Assembly (NCBI GenBank): GCA_964515945.1
Contig: CAZEWY010000041.1
Location: 1-21,051, forward strand
Direction of reading: 5' to 3'
DNA: 21,051 nt
From: CAYQQJ01 sp964515945
Lineage (GTDB): Bacteria > Pseudomonadota > Gammaproteobacteria > Pseudomonadales > Cellvibrionaceae
Positions 8,408-16,700 of the stretch are shown here, piece after piece. A model generated the notes under the pieces. It was given only the letters and a program-made list of their open reading frames with translations. It was not told the origin of the DNA and did no database searches. A program made the translations under genes and the position numbers. Position 1 is the stretch's first letter; the number at the start of each line of letters is the position of its first letter.

Positions 8408-8671
8408 ATGCGTAATCTGTTATTGACTTATGCGGGTTTATTGTCGCTTTTGGCCTTGACGGTATCCATGAGCCTTATTCACCTGGGGCGTCTCGCCCTG
8501 GTGGTCAGCCTCCTGATTGCCTGCGCCAAGGCCGGGCTTATTATCTGGTTTTTCATGGAACTCCGGCAGGCGGACGCGCTGAATCGTATGGTGGCCGCTG
8601 CCGGTATTATCTGGTTGACAATATTATTGTCGCTCAGCTTCGCCGATTACCTGCTTCGGGCGGGAGTTTAA
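8408..8671 (+). CDS. coxD: Cytochrome c oxidase subunit IV, prokaryotic type
   Basis: This 87-residue protein consists almost entirely of three hydrophobic helices. It has the subunit IV signature AKAGLIIWFFMELRQAD in the second helix and a final helix ending FADYLLRAGV. The small subunit IV of bacterial oxidases is a structural or assembly component. ATG8408 is preferred because the resulting protein has the usual size and composition. The frame extends upstream to 8300 but that part is out-of-frame coxC sequence. There is no obvious Shine-Dalgarno, and the 4-bp gap after coxC suggests coupling. This is the last gene of the respiratory operon; the next gene converges from the other strand 21 bp away with no clear terminator hairpin between them. 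Confidence 0.92.
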   Translation: MRNLLLTYAGLLSLLALTVSMSLIHLGRLALVVSLLIACAKAGLIIWFFMELRQADALNRMVAAAGIIWLTILLSLSFADYLLRAGV

Positions 8672-8692
8672 ATCGCCTTGCACGAGCCCCCG

Positions 8693-10288
8693 TCACCCCA
8701 TTTTCACGATCAACCCCTGGTCGGCCTCCAGGGTAACCCTGCCATTGAAATCAAAGCCCCTTCTTCTCGCACCCGATGTATCCAGAACCACCGTGCCTTC
8801 GGCCGAATGCGGATGATGGAAATCTGTCACCTCATGACTGAGATTCAAGATAACCAGGAATGAGTCCTCTTCGTAATCCCGCCCGTAGGCAATGACTTTA
8901 CTATCTCCATAAACCGGCGTGAAGCGGCCTACACTGAAAGCGGCTTCCTGTCGACGGAGGTCGAGCAACTGTCGGTAGAGGTTCAGGAAACTGTCTTCGC
9001 TGAGTTTTTCCCGCTCCACATTGTATTCATGAAAATCACTGCTTACCGGCAGCCAGGGTTCGACCGCGCTAAACCCGGCATTTTCCTCGCTGTTCCACTG
9101 CATGGGCGTTCTTTCCGGGTCCCGCCCGAGCCCCCTGCCCGGCACGTTCTTTTCGGGAGGATCCTGTATTTTATCAACTGGAATTGGAACATCGGTCATT
9201 CCCAGTTCATCGCCATAGTACATGGTGGGGGTTCCTCTGAGAGTGAGTAGCAGCATCGCGGCCACTCTTGCCTGCGCTCGACCAACTCTCGATGCGATAC
9301 GGGATTTGTCGTGGTTTCCCAGAACCCAGTTGGGCCAGGCTCCTTCCGGTACAGAGGCTTCATATTCGTTGATGGCATCGTAAATCTGAGGAGCATCCCA
9401 GGGCAGGACTATGAGCTGGAAATTAAAGGGCAGATGAACACCCGACAGCTCTGTTCCGTAATATCGGACCAGTTCGTTGATGGGAAGATATATTTCGCCG
9501 ATCAGAAGCCTGTCGTCGTACTGATCAACAAGCGTGCGCATTTTTTCGATAACGTCGTGAACTTCCGGTTGATCCGTTGAGTAGGCCGGTATCAGTTGTG
9601 CGTAGGGAGACATACCTTCCTGATAGTGCGGATTTGGAGGATTATCCCGGAAATCGGCGTCCTTGATCATGTGCCAGATGACGTCGACACGGAAGCCATC
9701 CACGCCCTTGTCGAGCCAGTATCTCATGACCTTCAGCATCTCTCGCTGAACATCGGGGTGTCGCCAGTTGAGATCCGGCTGTTCCTTCAAAAAAGCATGG
9801 TAGTAGTACTGCCCGGTCTTGGCGTCAAACTCCCAGCCTGGGCCGCCGAACACGCTGAGCCAGTTGTTGGGCTCCTTGCCCTCTTCGGAGGGATCCCGCC
9901 ACAGATACCAATCACGTTTCGGGCTGTCCCGGGATGAACGTGATTCGATGAACCAGGGATGCTGATCGGAGGTATGGTTGGGCACCAGGTCAATAATGAG
10001 TCTTAGATCCCGCTCATGTGCCAACAACAGGAGACGGTCGAAATCATCCATGTTGCCGAACAGTGGATCTATTCTCGTGTAGTCTGCTATATCGTATCCG
10101 AAGTCCGCCATGGGCGACGGGTATATGGGCGACAGCCAGACAGCGTCGACACCCAGCCACTTCAGATAATCGAGACGTTCGATAATACCTCTCAAGTCAC
10201 CGACGCCGTCGCCATTGGAATCCTGAAATGATCGGGGATAAACCTGATACACCACGCCGCTTTGCCACCATAAAAATTCGTTCATCAT
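8693..10288 (-). CDS. GH13 alpha-glucosidase / oligo-1,6-glucosidase-like enzyme
   Basis: This 531-residue intracellular alpha-amylase-superfamily hydrolase has no signal peptide. The catalytic triad is visible: nucleophile Asp202 in GFRVDVIW, acid/base Glu265 in LLIGEIYLP, and Asp327 in LGNHDKSR. An N-terminal SNGDGVGD loop is a typical metal-binding site, and GRDPERTPMQWN is a family landmark. The residue after the nucleophile is Val, which in the oligo-1,6-glucosidase/isomaltase literature goes with alpha-1,6 activity, whereas maltase-like enzymes have Thr or Ala; assigning 1,6 preference here is inference. The start is ATG10288 (another ATG follows at 10285). It overlaps the stop of the TreS-like gene as TAATG, with AGGA 6-7 nt upstream. 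The two genes form an operon convergent with the cox genes. Confidence 0.88.
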   Translation of the reverse strand: MMNEFLWWQSGVVYQVYPRSFQDSNGDGVGDLRGIIERLDYLKWLGVDAVWLSPIYPSPMADFGYDIADYTRIDPLFGNMDDFDRLLLLAHERDLRLIIDLVPNHTSDQHPWFIESRSSRDSPKRDWYLWRDPSEEGKEPNNWLSVFGGPGWEFDAKTGQYYYHAFLKEQPDLNWRHPDVQREMLKVMRYWLDKGVDGFRVDVIWHMIKDADFRDNPPNPHYQEGMSPYAQLIPAYSTDQPEVHDVIEKMRTLVDQYDDRLLIGEIYLPINELVRYYGTELSGVHLPFNFQLIVLPWDAPQIYDAINEYEASVPEGAWPNWVLGNHDKSRIASRVGRAQARVAAMLLLTLRGTPTMYYGDELGMTDVPIPVDKIQDPPEKNVPGRGLGRDPERTPMQWNSEENAGFSAVEPWLPVSSDFHEYNVEREKLSEDSFLNLYRQLLDLRRQEAAFSVGRFTPVYGDSKVIAYGRDYEEDSFLVILNLSHEVTDFHHPHSAEGTVVLDTSGARRRGFDFNGRVTLEADQGLIVKMG

Positions 10289-11913
10289 TAAAATCCTGTT
10301 CTGAACCATCGATAGCCTTTCGGCCCAACCTGGACTTCACCACTCGCCAGACCCTCGGATGAATAGGGGTGATCGCAGAAAACATCAATCAACTGTTCCG
10401 CGGATCTGAACTCGATATGCAGCGGCACGCGCTTTTCAGCGTCGGAAAAATTATGCACGGCTATGGCCAAGGATGCTTTTCGCTCGCATAGATGTACCAT
10501 GACCTGATCATCAGCGGTCTTTAGAAAACGATATTGACCCTGGCCGAACTCGGTACACCGTCGCCGGGCCGCGATAGCCCTCGTCATCCAGTTAAGGAAG
10601 CTGTTATTGTCCTTGATCTGGCTGTTCACATTGATGTTGCTGTAGCCCCAAATACCTTCCTTGATGACTGGCCGTGCCAGGGATTCGCTGGAGGCTACGG
10701 AAAACCCAGCGTTCCGTGTGTCCGCCCATTGCATTGCCGTGCGCACCGCACCGCGACCCTTGATATCGAGGTCATCTCCCATTCCGATTTCTTCGCCGTA
10801 CCGAATCACCGGGGTCCCTGGAAGAGATAGCAGCAGACTGTATGCGAGTTCCATCATCTTTCTGTCGCCATTGACCATTGATGGAAAGCGTCGCCTGATC
10901 CCCCTGCCAAATATGCGCATATCCTCGTCCGGGGCGAAGCGCTCAAAAACCTGCTGGCGTTCCTCTTCACTTAGCCGCTCGAGATCGAGCTCGTCATGGT
11001 TGCGTATGAAATTGGCAAATGCTTCTGTTCCCTGGCAGCGAGGAAGAGCTTCAAAGGCTTTGACCAGTGGCGTGGCTGTCTCGATTGCCAGGGCGTAGAA
11101 CAGGTAATTGTTTCCGTAAAAGTTGAATAGAATATTCATTCCACTTGTACCGGAAAAAAATTCCTTATACTGCTCCGGCTCCACGTCCGCTTCCGCAAGC
11201 AGATAGGCATGGGGTGCCTGAAGGTTCAAAAACTCCCTGAATTCCTCGACAACGGCGTGAGGGTCCTTGTCAAAGTTCTGGCTTTCATGTTTTTTCCGGA
11301 TCATATGAGTAACGCCATCCATGCGGAATCCCGCGACTCCCATCTTCAGCCAGAATCGCATGATCCTGCGGATTTCATCGCGAACCCGGGGATTGGCCAG
11401 GTTGAGGTCGGGCTGGAATTCGTAGAAAGTGTGGTAAAAATAACGGTTGATCTCTTCGACGTACTTCCAGTTGCCGGACTGGTTCTCGCCAAAGATTTTC
11501 TTGGGTTCATAGCCGTCCGGTATCTCGTCGGCCCAGATATAGTAATTGTGATATTGATTGTCCTTCCCTTTCAGCGCTTCAAGAAACCAGGGGTTCTGGT
11601 CAGACGTGTGGTTGGCGACCAGATCGATGATGACGCGTATATTATATTCCCTTGCCGCATCCATGAATTCCGCGAAGGTTCCGAGGTTTCCAAGCCGGGA
11701 ATCCACGGAATAATAGTTCATGACATCATAGCCGTCGTCTCTGTTCGGAGTATCGTAAAACGGCAGCAGCCACAGGCAGTCTATTCCAAGGGACGACAGG
11801 TGGGGCAGACTTTTTCGCAGACCGTGAAAATCCCCAACGCCATCACCATCGCCATCCCGATAAGCGTCCACATCCAGAGAATAAATAATTGATCGCTTGT
11901 ACCAGTCTCTCAT
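10288..11913 (-). CDS. Trehalose synthase-like GH13 protein (TreS-like, no maltokinase domain)
   Basis: This 541-residue GH13 protein starts WYKRSIIYSLDVDAYRDGDG, close to the WYKDAVIYELHVRAF opening of trehalose synthases, and has LLPFYDTPNRDDGYDV, VANHTSDQNPWF, the nucleophile Asp199 (GFRMDGVTHM), Glu241 (LLAEADVEP) and Asp307 (IRNHDELDLE). TreS isomerises maltose to trehalose. The sequence departs from classical TreS at several motifs (GFRMDG rather than GFRLDA, AEADVEP rather than AEANQWP), so a related maltose- or glucan-acting enzyme is possible. No maltokinase fusion is present. It is the first gene of a two-gene minus-strand operon, its stop overlapping the next start by one base. Upstream of ATG11913 only a weak AAGG is seen. 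Confidence 0.8.
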   Translation of the reverse strand: MRDWYKRSIIYSLDVDAYRDGDGDGVGDFHGLRKSLPHLSSLGIDCLWLLPFYDTPNRDDGYDVMNYYSVDSRLGNLGTFAEFMDAAREYNIRVIIDLVANHTSDQNPWFLEALKGKDNQYHNYYIWADEIPDGYEPKKIFGENQSGNWKYVEEINRYFYHTFYEFQPDLNLANPRVRDEIRRIMRFWLKMGVAGFRMDGVTHMIRKKHESQNFDKDPHAVVEEFREFLNLQAPHAYLLAEADVEPEQYKEFFSGTSGMNILFNFYGNNYLFYALAIETATPLVKAFEALPRCQGTEAFANFIRNHDELDLERLSEEERQQVFERFAPDEDMRIFGRGIRRRFPSMVNGDRKMMELAYSLLLSLPGTPVIRYGEEIGMGDDLDIKGRGAVRTAMQWADTRNAGFSVASSESLARPVIKEGIWGYSNINVNSQIKDNNSFLNWMTRAIAARRRCTEFGQGQYRFLKTADDQVMVHLCERKASLAIAVHNFSDAEKRVPLHIEFRSAEQLIDVFCDHPYSSEGLASGEVQVGPKGYRWFRTGF

Positions 11914-12126
11914 CCGACAGCCTTGGTTCCATGACAGGCGTTTCGCAATCCAGGCACGGCCTGGAAAGCAGATTGACCACCACTAGTCGACTAGCGTCGC
12001 AGCGGTTTGTTCCGGCCAGACTGGATACCACAATTGAGCGGAAAACCGCTTGGTTTTTAGCACCGGCGAACTAAGTCGGTTTTTAACCGTCATTAGTGTG
12101 ACGCCGCCGATTCTTGAAGGTCTGAC
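11914..12126. promoter_or_regulatory. Divergent intergenic region with two palindromes
   Basis: These 213 bp separate the minus-strand GH13 operon from the plus-strand hydrolase and must hold promoters for both. Two inverted repeats lie close together: CCAGGC-ACG-GCCTGG (11950-11964) and a perfect 12-bp palindrome CTAGTCGACTAG (11983-11994). Either could be an operator for a sugar-responsive repressor of the GH13 genes, but I could not match them to a known regulator. A small hairpin AGCGG-AAAA-CCGCT (12037-12050) followed by TTGGTTTTT resembles a weak terminator on the plus strand. No confident -10/-35 pair was found. Confidence 0.35.
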
Positions 12127-12738
12127 ATGCCACCCAATGACCCCGATCTACACCAGAATGCTCCCGACAACTCTGGTGTCGCACTCTTGATTATTGACAT
12201 GATCAATGATCTGGAATTCGACGGCGGCGAGCAAGTCTTGCGACCAGCCATAGACGCGGCAGGTCGCATAGGGGAGTTAAAACAACGATTGCAAAAGGTG
12301 GGGATTCCCGTCATCTACGCCAATGATAACTTTGGTCGCTGGCGATCGGACTTTCGGGAAGCTGTCAGACACTGCCTGGAGGATGGTGTTCGGGGCGCCC
12401 CCATCGCCCGACTACTCAAGCCCGGGCACGACGATTACTTTGTACTCAAGCCAAAGTATTCGGCGTTCTTTGCCACACCCCTGGAGTTGCTTCTCGCGTA
12501 TCTGGGCTGCAGGCGCTTGATACTCACTGGCATGTCGGCAAACATGTGTGTGCAATTCAGCGCAGCGGACGCCTTTATGCGTGATTTTCATGTACAGGTA
12601 CCCGCGGACTGCGTTGCCTCGCAGTCCCCGAACGAGACCCGCCGGGCGTTGGCTTACATGCAGACGGTATTGGGTGTGGATACTTCACCGTCCATAGATA
12701 TCGACCCGAATATTATTCGAAGGAAAAAATCCACTTGA
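12127..12738 (+). CDS. Isochorismatase-like cysteine hydrolase
   Basis: This 203-residue protein has the isochorismatase-like fold. The catalytic triad expected for the cysteine hydrolase branch is visible: Asp24 (LLIIDMINDLEF), Lys108 (FVLKPKYSAFFATPL) and Cys141 (GMSANMCVQFSA, followed by the usual AADAF). Known members are nicotinamidases, N-carbamoyl amidases, peroxyureidoacrylate amidases and true isochorismatases; the substrate cannot be told from sequence. The start ATG12127 has GAAGG about 7 nt upstream. It stands alone, transcribed away from the GH13 operon and towards a convergent small gene that ends 11 bp beyond its stop. Confidence 0.88.
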   Translation: MPPNDPDLHQNAPDNSGVALLIIDMINDLEFDGGEQVLRPAIDAAGRIGELKQRLQKVGIPVIYANDNFGRWRSDFREAVRHCLEDGVRGAPIARLLKPGHDDYFVLKPKYSAFFATPLELLLAYLGCRRLILTGMSANMCVQFSAADAFMRDFHVQVPADCVASQSPNETRRALAYMQTVLGVDTSPSIDIDPNIIRRKKST

Positions 12739-12749
12739 TATGAATGGAC

Positions 12750-12965
12750 TCAGGAAGTGAGTGCACCGCGATAGCGCAGAATCAATTCAATGATTTCATG
12801 GTCGCTATTGGTCTGTGCAAGGGACTCAACCAGGTTTCTTCGTTGCGGTAGTGAAATATTGAATTTCCGTTTGAGAATACTTACAACTTGCTCATCTGAG
12901 TGGGGGTCGAAATCTTCGCCGGCAATATTGCAAATTCGACGCAAATTGAATTCTTGGGGTGTCAT
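12750..12965 (-). CDS. Small hypothetical protein (71 aa)
   Basis: I do not recognise this 71-residue acidic/basic mixed protein. It begins MTPQEFNLRRICNIAGEDF, has predicted helices (DEQVVSILKRKF, PQRRNLVESLAQ, DHEIIELILRYRG) and no signal or membrane segment. Balanced amino-acid composition and an ATG start support a real gene, but no strong Shine-Dalgarno precedes it (only TGCTGGAACC about 13 nt upstream). It is convergent with the isochorismatase-like gene. A pair of 11-bp-spaced direct repeats lies just upstream. It could be a small regulatory protein, or a chance open frame. Confidence 0.5.
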   Translation of the reverse strand: MTPQEFNLRRICNIAGEDFDPHSDEQVVSILKRKFNISLPQRRNLVESLAQTNSDHEIIELILRYRGALTS

Positions 12966-12986
12966 AGGCGGTCTTGGTTCCAGCAG

Positions 12987-13007
12987 TCATTAAAGAATCA
13001 TTAAAGA
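12987..13007. repeat. Two direct repeats TCATTAAAGA, 11-bp period
   Basis: TCATTAAAGA occurs at 12987-12996 and again at 12998-13007, a phase of 11 bp, about one helical turn. It lies 22 bp upstream of the minus-strand small gene, where an activator or repressor dimer could bind on one face of the DNA. The spacing is reminiscent of response-regulator boxes such as Pho boxes, but the sequence does not match that consensus well. The rest of the gap to 13126 is AT-rich, with imperfect AAGAGYAAT repeats near 13078-13113, and no gene is seen there. Confidence 0.4.
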
Positions 13008-13126
13008 TAGTCTCGCCCTTAGGCGAATAACACAGAGTACTGAATCAGGAATACCCTCATAAGTACCAATTAGTCACAAGAGTAATAATTAATTTAAGAG
13101 CAATTCAAGAGTAGTAAAGGACCCTT

Positions 13127-13618
13127 CTAGTCTCTGCGAGTTTCAAGGTCACCGGCGATAATTTTTGTGTAGCCCTCTTTCGGCAAAGTCACTATCAGGC
13201 AGGCTGAAGTCATGACCTGTGCCTGCATTTTATCCGGATCAGGCTGTTCAAATCTCACGGGCAGTAGCACCGTACCATTCTCGATCCGCGCCTCGTTTTT
13301 ATCCAGTTCTATCCGATAACCGGCATTACCCTGGCGACCCCAGGCTATGAGCACCGGCTGCTCGTCTGAAAAATTAATATCGGGTATCGACTCTGAAGTA
13401 TTCGGCCCCAAATCCGGAAATTGCGGTGCGAGCACTTCGGCAACCTCTTCCGGGCTATTGAGCAGACGCAAGGTCTTATCCGCGACCGCGCATTGACTCG
13501 ACTGATACACCCGAGTCACGGGTAATTGGCCGCTGGCGCAGGCTGACAAGGTCACGGCGGTAAAGACCATAGTAGTACAGATTAAAAAAGCTCGCAAAAA
13601 TGGCTGTTTAGTCAGCAT
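13127..13618 (-). CDS. Lipoprotein with PrcB_C-like domain
   Basis: This is a 163-residue lipoprotein. From ATG13618 it has a basic start (MLTKQPFLRAF), a hydrophobic core and the lipobox LSAC (Cys27). The C-terminal half, about residues 85-155, contains QPVLIAWGRQGNAGYRIEL, then LPVRFEQPDPDKMQAQVMTSACLIVTLPK. This resembles the PrcB C-terminal domain, whose pattern is a hydrophobic strand, GxxxGGY, then a P-rich loop and a VTSPxxIVxLPK strand. PrcB is a lipoprotein needed for assembly of the Treponema dentilisin protease complex. An in-frame ATG at 13639 would add seven residues ahead of the signal and is less likely. A minus-strand S8 protease lies upstream, 160 bp away, with a palindromic element between them. 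Domain assignment is from pattern recognition only. Confidence 0.7.
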   Translation of the reverse strand: MLTKQPFLRAFLICTTMVFTAVTLSACASGQLPVTRVYQSSQCAVADKTLRLLNSPEEVAEVLAPQFPDLGPNTSESIPDINFSDEQPVLIAWGRQGNAGYRIELDKNEARIENGTVLLPVRFEQPDPDKMQAQVMTSACLIVTLPKEGYTKIIAGDLETRRD

Positions 13619-13675
13619 GACGTTTCGGCTCTCATCCATGGATGTGTTGCGGCATCAGTAGATGCTTATCAGTAG

Positions 13676-13722
13676 CAGGCTGTTGAAAAACTACTTGCTG
13701 GCCAACGTTTTTCAACAGCCTG
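13676..13722. repeat. 47-bp palindromic element (16-bp inverted repeat)
   Basis: CAGGCTGTTGAAAAAC (13676-13691) and its exact complement GTTTTTCAACAGCCTG (13707-13722) flank a 15-nt spacer. The termini resemble the (A/G)GGCTGTTGAAAAA-type ends of some transposable elements, so this could be a miniature element or a solo remnant. As RNA it is a strong hairpin on either strand and could end transcription of the S8 protease gene, whose stop is about 58 bp upstream on the minus strand, although a U-run after the stem is missing. The rest of 13640-13779 shows no gene. Confidence 0.75.
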
Positions 13723-13779
13723 TTAGGCTCATCGATAGAGCTCTTCGTGCTCTTTGATCGGATCCCTCAGTCTGGCTCT

Positions 13780-16700
13780 TCAGTCTGGTAAAGTTTTGCC
13801 GGACTGAAGCTTTTCCTTGTAGATACCTGGGTTCTGCTGTCCCTGGATGGCGTTTGTCTCGGACGACGAAAAAGCGCCAAGAATGTCCGCAACAAAATCG
13901 AGCCCGCTCATGTCGACACCTTCCACACGAACAACTTGCTGGCTGCTGAGTGTCGGGTAGCCGCCGCATGCCTCGCCGGACTGGCAAACAAAATTGTCGA
14001 CATCGATGTCGGATCCGCCGGTGATCAGGTACTCCCCAGTGGGAACATCGCTAAAGCTATAGGTGCCATCGGTCTGATCAGCCGCCACGGCATCCACTAC
14101 TTCCTGGGTAACACTGTCCAGCAGGAGTACGTATATGGGCGGCAGCGTGCCGTCCACGGAAACCGGCCCGATCTGCACATTCACCTGGACTCTCAACCGG
14201 CTCCCGTCATTGACTGCAAAGGTGATGGTTGCCGCGTGAAAGCCATCTTCCAGTTGACCGGTATCCACGGCGATCCGGTAGGTTCCCAGACCGTTGGCGT
14301 CGATGGTCTCGGGAACAACGGACAGCCAGTCCACGTCGGTCGTCACCGAGGTGATTGCGGGGTCTCCGCCGCCCCGGTTACTCAATTCAATGGTCGCGGT
14401 ATTTTCGCCCGACTCTATGTCCACAATCGATGGAGTTGATACGACCTGGGGCGGCGCCTCGGGTATCTCGCCTCCACTCGCCAACTCCTGCGCGACCTGA
14501 ACGGCCTTGAACGCATTGATCAAGCCATAGCCGTAAAAGTCATCGCGGCCACTGGCTCCGAGGTCATCGGTAATGGCGCCGCTCTCCAGTATATTGTCAA
14601 ACGTGTCCGGCGTCAGGTCCGGGTAGACTGCTTTCATGAGTGCTATAACACCCGACACATGGGGCGCGGCCATGGAGGTGCCCTGATAGAAGTTGTAACT
14701 GGACTGCCGGGTGCCGCTGGTATCGTCTACCAATGTGCTGAAGATGCCGTCGGGATAGCCATTACCATTGGCGTCCACGGCCATGTTACCACCGGGAGCC
14801 GCCACTGCAACGCTGGGACCGAAATTGGAGTATGGGGCGCGCTGATTGCGCGCGTCCGTTGCGCTCACGGAGATGACGCTGTCGTAGGCCGCCGGATAGG
14901 AGGCTGTTGAAGTGTCCTCGTTACCCGCCGCCGCCACTATAATCATACCCATCGCCCGCGCTTCTCGGTATGCCTCCTGCTCGGCGAGAGATCCCGAAGG
15001 ACCGCCCAGGCTGAGGTTGGCCACATCCGCCCGTCGCGCCGGCACAGTGCCGCTGTCGTTGCTCAGACCGGCGGCATATCTCAGGCCCTGAATGACGTCA
15101 TAACTGGTGCCGCCCCCTTCGCCAAGCACCCGGATGGGCATCACCCTGGCACCCCATGAGACGCCCGTGACGCCCCCGAAATTATTGGATGCAGCGGCAA
15201 TGGTGCCGGTGACATGGGTGCCATGCCAGGAGCTTTGACCCCTGGCCTCGCTATCGCCAGGGTCGTCAGCGCTGGCATCAATGCCATCCCCGTCCCGGGC
15301 CTGTTCCGGCGATGATACAAAATCATAGCCCGCAACCAGATTTGCCGACAGATCTTCATGATCAAGCAGAACCCCGGTATCAATGACCGCCACTATGACG
15401 TCGCCGGCCACGCCTTGGCCCGTGGTGATATCCCAGGCTTCCGGCAGGCTGATGGCTTCGTAGTGCCATTGATAGGAGTAGCCGGGGTCGTTCGGCGTCC
15501 GTAGCGCGTGCCGAATATAGTTGGGCTCGGCATAGATAACGCCGGGCTGCTGGCGCACTGTTTTGATATTCCGCAGGGTGCGGACCTTGGCGTGGCTGGC
15601 GGGGTTCAGCCGGGCCAATTCGCGCATGGCACGACCGGGCACGGCAAGCGCCCGCAAATCGCTGTTGACTTTGGCCAGGGCGGCGCGGCCTCGATCGTCA
15701 TGGCTGAACGTCATTTTTGACAAGACCCGGGCGCTCTTCCCGAGTACGGCTGCCGATTGCCCGGCGCGCTTGACGATCATCTGATCGGCCACAAAATCGA
15801 TCTGCTCGGCAGTAGCGGCTATCGCGACCGCACTGGATTCGGGAGGATAAAGTCGCAATACGTATTTTGAAATTCCCGAGAAGGCCAGGACATTGATAAA
15901 ATAGTCGCCGGAGCTGGGAACCACCAGCTCTTCAAACTCGCTTTCGGATTCGGAGACGCCTATCAACTCGGCGCTTGCATTGTACAGATAGAGATCGAGA
16001 TCCCCCTGATAGAGCGCATCTATTGCGAAGCCCTCATAGTCCACCACCTGTAATCGAATCCGCTGTCCGGCCGCAAGGGTAACGCTGTAAAAGTCGTCCG
16101 AATCACTGCTCAGGGCAAAGTTCTCAACGCTGCCATCACCCAGGGTCGGACGAGCTGACGCAAAGCCATTCAAGGTAATCCGGTTGTGGATAGGTTGGGC
16201 TTGTGAGAAAGATGAGTTATCGACAGGTGGTGCTGCCCCGTCGTTGATATCGGAATCCACACCTATGGACGCCGCCGGCATGACCCGACCCGCCAAGGTA
16301 GCAGTCGCTGATTCGGCAATGCAATCAATATTGATATTGTTGACGTCAGCAGAAACCTCCCCAAACCCATTGAGAACCCGGCAGAGTTGTGTCGCCGGTG
16401 CACTCTGGATAGTGACCTCATAGGACTCTCCGGCCCCCGCGCGGGTATCAAAGGTGAAATTGCCGTTGGTTGCAAGCGCCAGGGTCTCAGTGCCGCGAGG
16501 CAGTCTCAGCAAAAGCTCAAGGGTCCCGTCCAGGCCGCTGACATTGCCCCCCAGGGCGTAGGTAGCGGCGACAAACTGCGCCGAGACCGTGCAGTCGCCG
16601 GTAATGGCGCCTGTTACATAAGTTGTACCTGTCAGGGTTCCGCCGGTAAGAGTTCCGCCGCAACCGGACGCACTGGCAAGACTATATCCGGCCTCGGGCA

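Noticed and set aside
12037..12059. AGCGG-AAAA-CCGCT hairpin followed by a T-run as a terminator
   Set aside because: It is placed between two divergent starts where no plus-strand gene ends, and the stem is only 5 bp; kept only as a remark.
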